A stretch of 64,000 nucleotides of DNA, taken from positions 6,614,301-6,678,300 of the forward strand of contig CM030848.1 in assembly GCA_018105865.1 (NCBI GenBank). The letters are read 5' to 3'. The position numbers were made by a program, and so were the translations under genes. This stretch comes from Metaphire vulgaris (taxonomy: Eukaryota; Annelida; Clitellata; Crassiclitellata; Megascolecidae). The notes under the pieces were generated by a model. That model was not told where the DNA came from. It was given only the letters and a program-made list of their open reading frames with translations, and did no database searches. Below are positions 36,028 to 51,600 of the stretch, in pieces. Within the stretch, counting starts at the first letter, position 1, and every line of letters starts with the position of its first letter.

Positions 36028-39000
36028 ATATATACATTATACACATACATATATATATATACACATATATATACACACACATATACACACACACACACAT
36101 ACATACATACATACATACACCTCTTACATTGGAGTACCATTCATTACTATGCTAAATAGCCATATTATTTGACCATAAGATCTGATGCTATAAATCAGTG
36201 ATGGGCACAAATTTTTATTCGAGAGCCGCAAAAGTGTCTGCGACGAAAGTCGAGGGCCGCACAATTGTTTTGGCATTTAGAATACAATTTTTAAGTAGTT
36301 TCCAAAACGACTTTAACATAACGTATTAGGCCTATATACTGTGCAGTGTTAAGTATTTATTAATAAGCCAAGACTGTCAAGTCGAAGAAAAGTTAGTAAA
36401 TATTAAAAGAATCATTTCTAGTTAACGATCAAGTGACAAAGTGTAAATCCAATGCTCAATGAATTCTGAATTTTCCATTAAGGTGTTGTAAAATGTTTCA
36501 TAAGCTTTAGAGGGCCTCACATTAGTGCAATATTTCTCGATGTCGGGGGCCGCACAAAAGGGCTTCGAGGGCGCATTCGGCCCGCGGGCCGCACTTTGCC
36601 CATCCCTGCTATAAAATCTAATGATGAGTAATTTTCAGTTCACACACCATCAACTCCCAGTTCTTTGACCGTCTCTCCTGAGAGAGTGATGGTGTTGTCA
36701 CAATCCGCCCAATCAGTTCCATCAAACTGAGCCGTGCTGAGAGATGGAAATACCAAGTCTTCAACAGGTGCATTAACATTAACGACTCTGACTTCCACAA
36801 CTAAAATACAAGGAAATACCATCAGTCAAGTTTTGCAGAAAAAAGATAGATAGAATGAAGCATAAAAATGACTGACTGCATTTAACAAGGTAGCTAATAA
36901 AAAGTCGAATAGACAAAAACCTTTCAAAGACACAAAATTCTGCAGTATAAAAAAAAAATTCATGCAATTTAAAAATAAGGTTTGGCAAGCTTTCTTACTG
37001 TAAGTTCTGCAAATATGGACTATCAGTTATGTCATTGACCAACATTCACCTACTTAGTCAAAGTCTAAGTAAATGACACTTCAATCAAAAGTAACTAAAT
37101 TTCATATCATGAAAAAGTTTTTCACAGCACCTAATATATCAATTGCACTTATGCAATGCTCCAAAAACTAGAACATTAATTTCTTACAAAGCTTCAAAGA
37201 CACTTCATCAAATTGAATGACACAACTGCCTTTAAAATTATTGCTAAAAGCAAGTAGATAACTCCATATAATCAATGTATTATCAACATGCTGTCCTGCT
37301 AACCTATGTTAACAGTAACATTGACAACAATTGTTGGCTTCTGCATTGTTCTTGCGACCTGGTTGACACTATCTTCAACCGTAGATATCATCCGCGTAGC
37401 TGTCTGCATCTGTTCGGCTTGCGGAAGATCTTTCCATGAATCAAAGTGTTCCTTGTCCAAGAGATTACTGCTTGTCTTCAAGACAGCCTGAAATGAAGCA
37501 GAGTTCCTAAACGATGAATAGCACGGCCATGGATTTTACAATCTAAAGTTAAACCTTTTCCATTCACAAAGCTGCTGACATATGGTGAAAAAGAGTTGAC
37601 CTACAAGACTTCAAAAATTAATTAAAAACATGTCATGAAAGCCCAAATTTACAAAATAAAATCATTGAATGCCAACAAAATCTAGTCAGCTTGTACCTGG
37701 TTGACCCTATGGACCAGATGGTTGGCTTGTTCTGGTTGAACTTCATGGATGTGTTCATCTACTTGCTTGACAGCCTCTTGCATTGCTGTGGTCACGTGGG
37801 ACAGATCTCCACCAAAGACTTCTTCATAAGGTTCCGTCAAATGGCCAAGATCAGTGGCAATGACTTCTATTATTCCCGGATTGAAATGGTCATGGCTGTC
37901 TTGTAGCTGAGTTGAAATATGACAAATTATAGCAAGAAGATCAGCAGGAAAGAAGAAGAAAAATATGGATTTTGTAAACAGATATCGTACAGTATCATAA
38001 AAAGAGTAATTTCTCAGTTACGCACTTTCAGTGTTATCACCGCTCCTCAAACACCACTCCCATGCTTCAAACAAATTACAAAACAGCAATTCTCGATATG
38101 CAAAATATGATTGCCAATCCCTAGCTCTAGGTAATTCTGGTCTTTGAAATTCCTTTGTCACAGCTCAACATATCCACACGATCTCTGTTGGTACCTAAAC
38201 TTTAGGGACCTGCGAAGCTTCGATATTCGATTCGAAAACGAATCGCAAGAAGTATTCGATTCGATTCGGAGTGAGCCGATCGATTCAAAAGTTTTCGAAT
38301 CAGTAATCTTGCTCATTCATTTGTCTGGCGGGCTGAGTCATCAGTACATCCCACGCATTTACAGCTACCTGCTGCCTCAGACGATGAGCTAAGCTTATAA
38401 AATTAGAGCTAATTATTTTTAAATCAATCTCATTTTTGTAGCCCATAGAAATGTCTTCTGTTAGAAATTATTTTGAAGAGAAGAAACGTTGATTAGCTTG
38501 CAAAATATGCCAACAAATTCTCGTCTCAAGCGTCTGGCGCGACGTCCCATAAAAGCATACTACCAGTGTTGTTAAATGTGGCGCGCAACTTACTTTCTAT
38601 AGAAGCTATTCTGTTGGCAGGGCCACCTTAACCACCAGGCAGTTTAGGCACTGCCTATAGGCGAAAAATTTAGTAGAAGCGAAATAAAACGGGGATGAAA
38701 ATTTTTCATGAGCGAATAACGTTGTTTGCTTGTCAGGCTATTTCGCAGAGCGCTAACAACCTTTTTTTGCTCGTCAGACTTTTTCCGTATGTGAATGATG
38801 ATGGGCGAAAATTTACGAAAATAAAAATCTGCCTAGGGCGCCCACAATTCTAAAGATGGCCCTGTCTGTTGGCGGACAAATAATAACAGACCTCCGCTAA
38901 AACCTCTCCAGAAGTAATGCAGAAACTCTTATTTGGGCTCGGCATAACAAAGATGTGTTACAGTATTTTGTCAATTGACATGTAGACTAAGCAGTAAACT

Positions 39001-42000
39001 TCTTGAACTTGGCTAAAACTTAAAACAAATCTAGTGCAAGTAGTCTAGTAATATAACAATGATTTTGTTGGCAAACACGTGTACTTAGATATAAGCTATT
39101 CTATTAGGCCTATCTGTCAGATTGCATTTGCAATGTAAGCTGATGTATTACACACACTTATCCCAGCCGGAAAACGGCACTCGCCGATTCGATATTCGAT
39201 TCGAACCTTAACAGTCGATTCGATTCGAGATTCGATTCGAGTGCAAATTTGTGATTCGCAGGTCCCTACTAAACTTGTTTGGTCTTCAACCACTTAACCG
39301 CATATTTAACTGTAACTCAATGTAAAATGGACGGATATATCCGGGGTCCCCAGTTAAGGGGTTAATATGTGACTACCGGTATATGTCCTCTCGCTTATAC
39401 AATTTAAAGTACTGGTATGCGAAAGCATTAAAAAGACTTAAAACACTGCAATTCATTTCAAACCAAGAATACCACAAACTAGTTTCTCACAGTCTAAATA
39501 CAAATTTCCTACAATCAAGAAATTGGGAAAATTCTTTCGACATTAAATAGCGACAGCATTATAGTCAACTTTAGTAAAGAGTTCTATATTAATCACCAAA
39601 ACTCATAAAAAAATCCCATTGCACCAAATTTTACCAGGATGCGATGATAAAATTAAAATTATGCAATTTAACACAACACATTTTATATTTCCCAACAATT
39701 TACTTGTACCAATTGCCTGAAGCCAATAACAGTAATCTAAAGTTACAATTACAGGACGACAGGTCTGTAAAGTCTGACCCTAAATACTATGTTCAGAGTG
39801 AAGAAAATTGGACACTTTACTAGAAACATCCTACATTTATCATGTCACATTTAATTTATTCTGTGGCAGTAAAATTCTCAACACAATCAGTTTTAGAGTT
39901 TGTAATAAACACATTATTTATCCATTATACGCCTGGGGGTATATCGGTATATATACCCCAAAATCAGTCTACCCTAAAGTTTTTATGTGATTTATATGTA
40001 GTTATATGTGGTTTATATGATTTATAGTTAAGATTTATACCCCCCCCCAATATTTATACCTCCAAATCAAATTCCTGGCTATGCCCCTGGTGCTTCTGCA
40101 CTTCCTTTCTTCGTGCAACTAGGTTAGTTGTCCAGTTGAGAATATTCAGCAAAAATTTTATAACCCATCAAATTTGTTTTCATAAAAAATAGAAGTAAGC
40201 CTTCAGAAAATTTACCATGTTCTCTATGTTAGTAATTTGAGGCGAAACACAGCCACTCAAGTCTGGCCTGTCCTTCCACTGCACAGGATTTTTTTCACAC
40301 ACCCAAAAGGCCTTTCGTACTGAAAAAGAATAGCACATGATTATCGTTTAGCATATGAGGGACAACTAAAATTCTCAACAGATGAGATCATTTCTAAAAT
40401 GAATAATTATCGCTCATAATTATTAATTGCCAAAAGACAAACAATTTGGATCACACAAAAAGAATTTGCACTTTTCCACAACACACCTTTCAATCATTAT
40501 CCTTGTCATCCGTCACCATCATCATAACAATACATAAAAGGCTGTCCATTAATTACGTCAACAATTTAAAGGAGAAGGGGGTTTGAAGAAGTTTGACAGT
40601 TGTTGACAGGAGGAGGGGGGGGGTCAAAAGAAGTTGATGTCAACAATTTCACTTTTTACAAATAATCAAAAAATAGGAAATTTCACGGAATACTACTTAT
40701 TACAATGGAAAAAAGCATGGAAAAAAGGTCATCACCACCACATTTTGACACTCGATGAGCAAAACAGGGAAAAATGGTCATCACCGCAAAAAATAATAAC
40801 CTTGATATTGGGACCTGCCATCGATATTGAGGGGGGGGTCAAAAGTTTTTGATGTAATTATGGGGGGGGGGTAACTGAAAGTTGACAGTTGTTGACAAGG
40901 GGGAGGGGGTCAAAAATTGTTGACATAATTAATGGACAGCCCCTAAACTCATTATTTCACATTTAAGCACTGTCTGTTGAAAAGAACAGTACCCCTATAT
41001 AATTGATGGCTGTGTACAAACAAAGCTCTTCTGAATAACAATGGTCATTTGTCTCAATAAAGATAAAAAATGAAAGCGAGTAGAACCCTTAATAATTAAA
41101 TGTCAAAACAGTCCTTTTTTGATAAGTCAGCAATAACCTAGCAGATCTTTACATGCCTCCAGGACAACTGGCACTTCAGACTAATGCTGGCTTGCTCTCA
41201 ACCAATTACAGTCATCCAATTCTGGGGAATCATAATAGGTCAACAATTAAAACCTCAACAATGTTTGCTTTTAGTCTTTTAGATCTTCTTATCTCAGCGT
41301 TTGAGAGCATGCTAATTTGGAACTCTGCAAACAATGTCGGCACTTAACTTTAGAACACACAATGGATAGCCCAACACCACCCTTACATTTCCGTTTTACA
41401 ATTGCATTAAGTGCTAATAACTGATTGGCATTTCCTACGATTATACCTGCAATAAGTGATCTTAACAACTACTAAATTTCCAAATTTTATCAGGTGTAAC
41501 ACTGTATTAGAGAAAATCCACTAGTTCAGCCTAGTGGCAAAAAATTCTGTATTAAAAAAAAAACTTTGACAACATAGAATAAAATAGCTTCTGATTCTGC
41601 CATATTTGATTTTTCTTGGATTTTTAAGCATTAATAAAATGCAATGTAGCTGAGCAATCACTAAATAACTCAACTCTATTAATCAACGCCCATGTAGGGG
41701 CTTTAAGGCAACTCCAATGGCAAACAGATGAATGAATGACTGAGAGGTTAAACGTTGAGACCCAAATATCACACCCATCAGACAATGATCAAAACAGAAA
41801 AGCACATAAATATAAATTATTTCAGTGGCACTGACAACCTTTCTTCTTGCAGTACTCTAAAAATTACTGGAACTACACCCCAACACTAATAGGCATCGAC
41901 AGAGAATTGCCATAGGATGTTATCATGAAAGTCAAAGAGCAATATTTTCAGGAACTATTTACCGAAAACCACTTGGGCATTCCACAAAGAGCTGGGCAAA

Positions 42001-42590
42001 TACAGGTCATTCTATTCTATTAATTCAATGTTACCTATGATCCTGCTTTTTATTCTGAGATAGCACTAATCTACTGAAACATAACAGCCATGAAAATATC
42101 ACTGACATCAGATTCTTATTAACTGCCAAGTCCAACCTGCAGTCTTGCATTACTGAGCTGCATGTTGCAACACACAAACTATTACTGCTCTGAGAAAAAT
42201 CAGAACGATTACCAAAACACATGTCAAAGCCGTGCACATCAATCTCGTTTCAAGGACTGAAAAAAAAACAGCTGAAACTCATTTAGTCCCTGCAAAACTA
42301 CATTTCACAGGATAACTGTCTATTCCAGATGAGATGAGTAAAAAAGCTTAAACCGGGTCTGCTTTAGAATAATGCAAATATAAATCAACTGCTTTCATTG
42401 GAATAAGTATTTAACAGGTTTTGTGGGCAATTTACAGCAATTCAAATTTAAACTTTCACCTTTCATTAAGCATCATAATTATAGTCAACAGCTTTACCCA
42501 TGTTTCTGGAAAGATATTAACCAAATATTAAAATAATTGGTTAGCATCTTTACATAATCTTTTCAACATCTTTCCATGATGATGATGATG

Positions 42591-42671
<81 letters not shown>

Positions 42672-45600
42672 CACTCCTATAACAGCAGTTTTAATACTCT
42701 AAGGGGGTGGTTCTCAAACTTTTTAGGATTTCTTGTGTGGCGGTCCATTAGAAATTTTTCTGATGGCTTGTGGACCTTACAAAATTAAAATTTTAAATTA
42801 ACTACAATTATATTAACTACAACTACACAGGCTAACAATTAACATACAACAGTTATTTATTCAAATCTTAGTAATCAAATTTAACTTTTAACTTCAAAAT
42901 TCAATGGGACAAATGTACCTGCTTTGCCATGACCAGTTCTTCTATGTTTGGCTTTGTTGACGAGATATCTTGAGAAAGTAATCCCTTAATGGTCCCTCTA
43001 AAACTGCTTGGCGGCCCGTATGGGGACCGTCGATCTTAGTTTGAGAACCGCTGTTCTAAGGGTATCAATCAATGGTATTCCAAATCCGTCCGCAAAAGGG
43101 AACCAGGTTGTTCCTGAGATCAGCCAACAGGAAACATCAAGGCAGAGCTTTGGAGAATGAGCTAATTGGAAGAGATGTTTATAAGCTTAGGTCTGAAAAT
43201 ATTCAATTATTTGGAATGTCTGACAGCGAGAAGAGAGTTCCATGCTTTTTCTAGGTATACTTAACAATGAGTTAGCAAATCTTGTTGAATGAGAATGTTT
43301 TGGGTGATCTAGCATACCCGGTAGATTTCAAGTATTGAGGTTCACCAGACTGCAGTATTTTATAAACCATGAAGCTAGTCTTGAATACAATTCTCTGTTC
43401 AATCGGCAGCCAGTGTAAGTTTTGAAGAATAGGTTTAATTAACATGATCACCCTTAGGAGTTCTAGTAATGGCCAGAGCAGAGCAACAGAATTCTGAATC
43501 CTTAGAAGTTCTTGGCACAATAGAATTGGCCATGCCATTGTGTAGAGAATTGCAATAATCAAGTCAACTGGTGACAAGAGCATTGGCAAGAGGTATCAGA
43601 CCAGTCTTGGGCACTAGATCACAAATTCGTTGAATGTCTCTAATTTACACATGAACAGTTTTACATACTTTATCTACATGATCATTAAACAACACGTTTT
43701 TATCAAATGCTACACTTAGGTTGCGGACATACTGACTTTGAGCGACTGAAATTTTGTCAATTTTAACAGAAATAGTGTCTTCAAATTTACTGAGATTAAT
43801 TGGTGTTCCAAGAAGTAAAAATTCAGCTTTTGAAGGGCATAATAAAGGTTTGTTAATTAATGTATAATTGTATATCCAAGGCTGAACTGTTTGCAGACAA
43901 ACAGATAAGCAGATACATTTGTTATGACTGTGAACTCATATGAATTGAAAATCTGAAATTCACCACAAATCTAGCTTTTACTGAACCATATATTTTACTC
44001 ATATCAGTATCTTTTATCTAGCAATCTGATACCTCATTATACAGAAGAATCATGATTAACAGGAACACAATGACAAATCTTGCAAAGGTTGGTTAAGTAT
44101 AGGTGTCATTTAGTCATATTCAATGACTGTAACTCTATTCAACTTCAAACGATTGAGCTACCAGACTCATACTCACTTATAACACACATTAACTGAAAGA
44201 CCTGACTATCTTAAACTGCAAATCTGCTTCTGACCAACTGCAGTAGGGACAAGTGTTATTTTTAGGATTGGGGGGGGGTGTAAAAATATCCCTGGTAGGG
44301 ACAGAAACCAGCAACTATCCTAATAAATACAGACTCAATCCACAGATGAACAAACTGCAATAAAACGAATAAAAATGAAATTTCAGCTTGCAAGCAGACG
44401 TTACCTGTGGGGTTGTTAGGGCATTCCATGGTAACAGTTTCACCAGGCTTGGCTTGTGGCCAGTCAATTTTCCGACTAGAGGTAGGCGAGCAAAAGAGTT
44501 CAACCTCGGTGGTAGTAGGAGGCAACGAAGCAGTCGACCTGTGCCGAAACCGACTGGAACGCCTGGTGCTTGTAGCCAAAGTGGACGTCGTCACCGAATC
44601 TGTAGCGAGTACTTCAAGAGTTGAAGACTTCTTTGCGTCGTACCGAGTGGATCCACTGGTATCATGTGAAGCTGTTTCACGAAATTCGGTTGATATGAGG
44701 CTTTCTGGTGGGAAGACAGGACTTTCTGTAGCATCAAAAAGTACAAATGCTAACTGCAAATACCGTAGTCACCATGCCATATCTCTAATATATGAATAAC
44801 AAAATTCACATACTATTACACTGATAGTAAAACTGATTGCTGCTTGAAAATCATTTGGATAGCACAAGAATGTGAAATATGTGTTAGAAAAATGGTAGTG
44901 ACAATTAAAGATTGCAAACAATCAATGTACAAGTTTTAAAAAGGTTCTTATACATTCCAAGAAGGTTCAGGCTTGAAGTCAAGGACAGTTCAGTTATAAG
45001 CCGAAACAGTGAGAAGCTCAGTAAATTCCAGTTCAGCTGCTATTAGACTCCGATGCTGCAAAACTTCTTTGGGCCAGATGCGAAATTCCAAGAATTAAGA
45101 TAAAATGTCAGTCGCTCCATGCCAGTGCAGAATTTTTTAAAAGAATAGCAGCCCTTGAGTACACAATGCCACTAATTCTGTCAGGAAGTCAATCAGGTGC
45201 CATCCTTACAGAGATTGAGAAAGAGAAAGATTGGCAGTTCACACTGCAAACACTCCCTAACACATGCACACACATACACACACACACACACACACGCGCG
45301 CGCACACACAGAGCTAAAGAATCACAATTGCTGCAGTGGTGTACTAAAACCCTGGACCAAAAATCACGAATTATAGTGGAATGCAAGGATATTAAATCCA
45401 GCAGAAACACTTTAAGGGTGGCAGCTAGTGTACAAGCACAAGCAGAGTGCAATCTAATGCAAAGGGAAGTATTACCGGTAATCTTACAGCACAACAGCCC
45501 GTGCTTGAAATATGAATAGGGTGGCCATTCATAAGTTTACTCATTTGACTGCTAGAGCACCACCGGAAATACAAGGGTTTTGCAGGGGAAAGGCAATTCT

Positions 45601-48600
45601 TGGCAATTGGTTTCAATCAACCAACAATTTACATCTGTTGATCCCTTTAAAAAAGTTTGTTTAATACATTTTTCCTGTATGCATCTGGAGTAGAGTACAA
45701 TTAGATTCTCAAATGAGGCTTTGAATATGTATGTACACTGTACATTTTGCATATGCAATATATCGTGTATAAACCACAGTCATACAAAATACTTCATACA
45801 TACAGTGAACTCATGCATTGTTAGTCAAATAAGCAGAATGGGATGATAAGGGATTACTTTACGTTATGACATACAATAATGTTCTTGGTTAAGCAAATAG
45901 GAAAGTTAATTCACTTTCCTCTGAGAATGATCACTGAAGCAATAAAAACACCTCCACGGCCCATTTTTGCCTTGCCTTTGACGAGCCATTTACCTGGGAT
46001 TGATCCCTCGGCACTCATATGTCCACCAGCACAGAGTGGATTTAGATAATTATGGCATGTATAGCACTTTAGGATGAAGGCTTGTGCAACATTTTCGAGG
46101 CACTATATAAATGTAAGGTTTAGGTAGATTTACAGGTCTCCATCATAAGTCTCAATTATTGAATGCAAAATATGCAATAGCACATAGGAGTAAGGAGCTA
46201 CTTCGGTGCTTCTTTTGAAAGCGCTATACGAGTTAACGAGATTTTACTTACTTACTTACTTACACTCCCAAGTCTACAGATGCTTAGAATCCTGGCTACT
46301 GAACGAAGGCCTTCTCTGCTCATTTGCAAGAATTTGGGAAAGTGGTTTTTTTTACTTTGGTGTAAATGAGCAAGAGAACATTCATGCAAAATCCCCACAT
46401 AAAACTACGGACAACCTCCAAAACATAACCAGCGATATTCTACTTGAACTGAAATTGCTATTTTTACTTTGGACCCTCCACATTTCTAAATTCCTGGATC
46501 CACCATATTCAGGGCTCAGACTCCTGCAGAGTCTATGAACCCTGTGAAATAATATTTGCAGAAGCATTTTGAAATGTCTCCAATGCTAACTGTTGGATCG
46601 AGCCAGAAGGAAGGGGCCGTCCATAAAGCACAGCATGCTAATTTTGCCATCGTAACGCCCTCCCCATGTGACAAATTTCAGACCCCCTTAAAAGTATGTC
46701 ATTAATCTTGGACCCCTCAAAGTGTCATTCATAAATTATGTCACGCAGGTCTTCTATTTATTATATTCAAATTTCTTGTTCAATTTTCGGTAGTAAAACA
46801 GATATTCACCTTCCAACAATGAATACAAATATAATTGAGACCTACAATTTTATGTATTCAGGGCAAAAAAGTGTTAATGCGCCATTAAAAGTGTCTTTTA
46901 CTATACCTCCCATAAGGCATATTTAAGGTTTCATTTATACTAAAAGTGTGACATCATGCTGGGCCTTCCTCCCCATCACAAACTGAGGTGAATTCTGATA
47001 CAAGAAATAGCAAATGAAGAAATGGGATAATGTCATCAGCTGAAGCCATTGCAAATGCAGCACATGAATAAGCCAGGAAATAGAATAACTTAAGAACATA
47101 ACCAGCCTTACTGTATTGAAAGATGGCAAGACCAATGATGGTTGGCAGGATATGGACCAACGGCTGAACAGCAAAATAAACTTGCACATGTGGTGAAAGG
47201 GAGCATCACCATTGACAGGGTGAAGCAAACAAATTCCACCAGAGATAGAGAGAGAGAATCAAAATAAACCAACAGACAAGACCCAAGATCCAAGATAACA
47301 AACGGGGAAGGCAAGAATGGGTAAATTTGTTTTGGTCACTTCAAAGACAAACCATGATATATTATTGTCCAATACAGGACTAGCTACCAGTTTTAACACG
47401 TCTGCATACATGTATCACAAAGGGATAACAGAAATAATTTTGGAAACAAACACAAACTTGTAGCTTAAGAGGTAGTGGGCTAGAATCCCACTCTGCAATC
47501 GGATATCTGACTACTAGTGGGGGAGTCCGACAGCCAAAAACCAAACATTTTCGGCCACCTGCTGTGGCTGTCTTCAACAAGAGGATGGGGTTCAAACCAT
47601 ACCTGAATTCCCATGCAAAGTGAATCATGTCTAGTATAAACTAAGTCCAACTCCACGGCAGTCCATATCTGTTGATTGAATTGCTTAATATCTTGTTTGC
47701 AAAGTAATTAATTTACACTGGCATAATTTTAATATAGTACATAAACTGTTCACTGGTGTTTTCAAGGCCAATCATTTTACCAAAACCATTGATTACTTAA
47801 TGATAATTACATTTAGCTCAGTCCATTTAAGCCTGCTTTGACTAAGAGTTTAATTTAATTTAACCTGAAAATAAACTTGACAAACATATCCAAGTGGCGT
47901 ATTAAGTTGTTTATTAGAAGGCCCTTTAGCTAAATAAAACCATCAATTTTACCTTCTTTACATCGAAACTGGACCTCCAGATATTTTGGGGTCAAGCTAC
48001 AAGGGTCTCCAAATTTCCTGTTAGTAGCTGGTATACCACAGATTCCAACCTTGCCTTCACACCTGTCATCACCAAATTCCAAGATGAAGATTGCATGTGA
48101 ATATAACATACAAGCAGCATGACAAAAAACATGCACTCTGTAATAATGTTAAATCAATCACATAAAAAATGTTAGCCCTAAACTACTGACTTCATAACTG
48201 TTACACTTAAAAGGTAAAGAATTCTCAAATTTAAACCATTTCCAGTTAGTTCACAAATATCTGAAATATATAAACTATTAAACATGCAAAGATGTGATGT
48301 CATTCAGACAAAACCAGCTAAAAAATGTAAATTCCATGTTATTATCTCTGCAAATAATGTTGCTTTCATTTATTCCACTCACAATCATATGCATCATTTT
48401 TAGCAAAACATGAGCATATAAAAACATTAATCAATACAGTACTATGAAATATACCCAAGAAGTACAGTAAATCTAACAGTCATTAGGAATAATTCAGAAA
48501 ACAGCATAACTGACAAGAATGACAAAAGTCTGAAGAAAATTTGTTTTTGTCCACAGTTTTGAAGACAGAAAAATCTGTATTTACCGGGGTACATTTTGTA

Positions 48601-51600
48601 TTGCAAAATATAGCTCAAGTTGACATTAATAAAATCAGGACTGCCTATGAAAATGAAACTATAGATTAAACCAAAAGACACATCTCAACTCCAGCCTTAG
48701 ACATGCATGTAAAGGGCATCTATATTTCTGAAACAAGCAGATACATTGCTCTGTTCAAAAGCCTACCCTGCTTGACAATAACAGGATGATTCTCTAAATG
48801 CTTTGCAGTTGATGATTATTTGAAGAAAGCCAACTACCAGTAAACTAGAGGCCAATAGTGTCAATGCATTCTTAACCCCACCACGGCCTTATAAAGCACC
48901 TTATTGTAATAAATAAGTACAATATGGTAGTCTTTATAAATACCATCTCCATAACTGGGCTATTTCTTCCAAATGAACTACCAGTAAGTTTGAGAAATAT
49001 GCATCTTTTCAACATCTCCATTGATATTCCTGTCATACTTGAACTATTTCTGACACAGATTTAGTCTGATTTCCATGTCAGGCTTTAAACACTGCTTGTA
49101 ACTAAAAATCACAGTCATGCATCAGCATCAATCACTCAACTTGGGGATCAAACCAGAAAAGATGTGGACCAGAGTATCACAGGCAAATGAGTTGTAGGGA
49201 ACAAACCACAAAAGAATATTCTGAATATCACAGGCAAATGTGTTGTTGGTTTCACAAGCAAGGTGTTCAGTAGTTATCAGCTGAATTACTGGTAATAAAT
49301 AGGATATTTTAACCTCATATATCTGCATTTACACAGAAAAAAATTATATTGTCAATTGATTAAAACATTTTTCCAGTTTAACAGTGCATGTTTTCCAGTA
49401 AATGTTATAATTTTAGTCTATTCTAGCTACATAGTTTTGCTATTGATAATGTACATTTTGTCACATAGCTTTAATTATTATTATAGATGTCATCTGTACA
49501 TTACTACAGCTAATAAAAGTCGTTATGAACCATGGGTACCAAGGACTTCACAGCTCTAGGCGATCTCCCTCTTTTGACCTCAGCCAAGGCAGATGGCAGA
49601 TGTCTAAGGGCCCACCCATATATTATCTAGGCAAAAAAGGCATATTTCCAACCTCCCACCCCCGTTGGAACCCATTCATTTGTTGGACCCCTATGCATAT
49701 GTAAAAATTAGCTTCTCTACCCCCCCCCCCCTGAAAAATAAATTGTTTGCCATAGTCACGAGGCATTTGTTTCACTATTAAATTAAAAGTTTTCTTAAAT
49801 AGTATTATAAAACCGGCCAGGATTGTAACATAATAAAAGCACTGAGACTGAAAATCTCTCTACGAATATTGTAACCCTACCGCAACTTTATTTTTATTTT
49901 TTTGTCTAAAGCATTATTAATGCATTTTGATAGGCACCTATTAAAGAACAAGTAAAGAGATTTCTGTGGGAAAGTGGTGTCCTAAATTTCAACAGCCTAC
50001 CAAGCTGATTTATCACAGCAGACATTTAATGCAGTCGTGCAGTACAAACCTTGTAAATACACTGGGTGACTTGAACAGCTCATTGATTACACCTGTCTTT
50101 GTAACCAATACCTTGGGGCAAACCTGTTTTAAGTGCATTTTGTCACTTTGTCAACCAAATCCACTGTTCTTAAAATCCCAATTAACTTTTTATCCTCATA
50201 AAATTTTTGTGAAATTATATGACAAGGATAGATTAGTCTGATGACATTTACATAAATAACACAGATACTAATGGCTTCATCTTGAGGCAAAATGCTGAAT
50301 ATTCTCTAAATTTTAAAATCTTTTTAAATTGTGGAAAATTGGACAAGAATTCAGACTTAATTTGCAGCTTTACACCATGGCACTGTGAAGAGGATTATGG
50401 GTATTGTTCCATCAAATGAAAGTCACTTTCTGATTGGTTACTTTGAAAGTATAAAAACATAACCAATCACTTTCAACTGTGGTTTTGTGAACATAAGCCC
50501 ATATGATTTATATCTAATGTGGTCATATTTAGCTAATCTGTGTTAAATTGTCTTTTTCAATACATATACTTCAAGGCAACTATCACAATCATATTAACAT
50601 TCTTTGAGAATAAAATCATTGGACACATTTTGCAGAAGTGGAGTCCGTCTTGACAACATGAACAAGCTGAACATGTTTGTTTGTGCTGTCAATAATCTGC
50701 AACTTGTACAACAACTTCTAATACTTGAACAAATCCAAGTACATCTAAATTACCGGTAGTAATAATAGTGGGGTAGTAGTAGTTGTAGTGGTGGTAGTAG
50801 TACCAGCTGCTGTAGTAGTTGTAGTTTCTAAGATATTCAAGTAAAACCCTGCATGTAAGTGCTACTTCTTTCCATAGGTAATGTAGCTGAGGGCCTTCAG
50901 TCGTGTGTCACTTATTTGGCTTGGATGTCCAAAGACAAATATTAATATATAGAAGTCCCACACCAGTCAATTTCTTCTCTAATGGCCAGTTTACTCTCCA
51001 AAGAGCAAGGTATGGTTTTCTAAAGGTTAGCAGCACAGGGAATCCAGATAAGTGAAGGTAACGGACTACTGTAATAGCATCCTCCTGGGTCTCCCCAATC
51101 CTGGGTCCCTCCTCAGTCAATGACCGCGAAGTTCGGAGAGAGGTCTGTCACACGAGGCAACCCTCTCCTATGGAATTCGCTGCCCGACTCAGTGACCGCA
51201 GACACTTCCTTCGAGTCATTCGCCACTAAACTTAAAACGCACCTTTTCAACTCATCGTACGATTGTTCCACGTAAAGCGCTCTTGACTTTGGCCCTCGCT
51301 ATGCTACTGCGCTATATAAATCGTCATGTAGAATAGAATAGAATAGAACTGCATTTTCCCTCCATTTCATGTTGGAAAGTCGAAAGTTGAACCAATAAGA
51401 ATAGAGGTTACCGGTAGTGAATTCAACTTTGTATCCTAGCTACTTTGAACAAGATACTTCATCTCTTTTCTCTTTCCATCCTGTACATCCAGGCAAATTA
51501 TAAATGGCTTCTTTATCAATGGGGTCAGCACAGGTTTGCTGCATTTTAATCCCTCCTCCCAGTAAAATGGTTCATTGAACAAAACAGCCAATTAAGAGAC

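Noticed and set aside
44388..44799. Open frames on + over exon 44405-44725
   Set aside because: Antisense shadows of the receptor's linker/HormR exon.
47460..47625. Possible tRNA gene or SINE (GGGGTTCAAACCATACC)
   Set aside because: A B-box-like string is present, but no A-box at the right distance and no cloverleaf.
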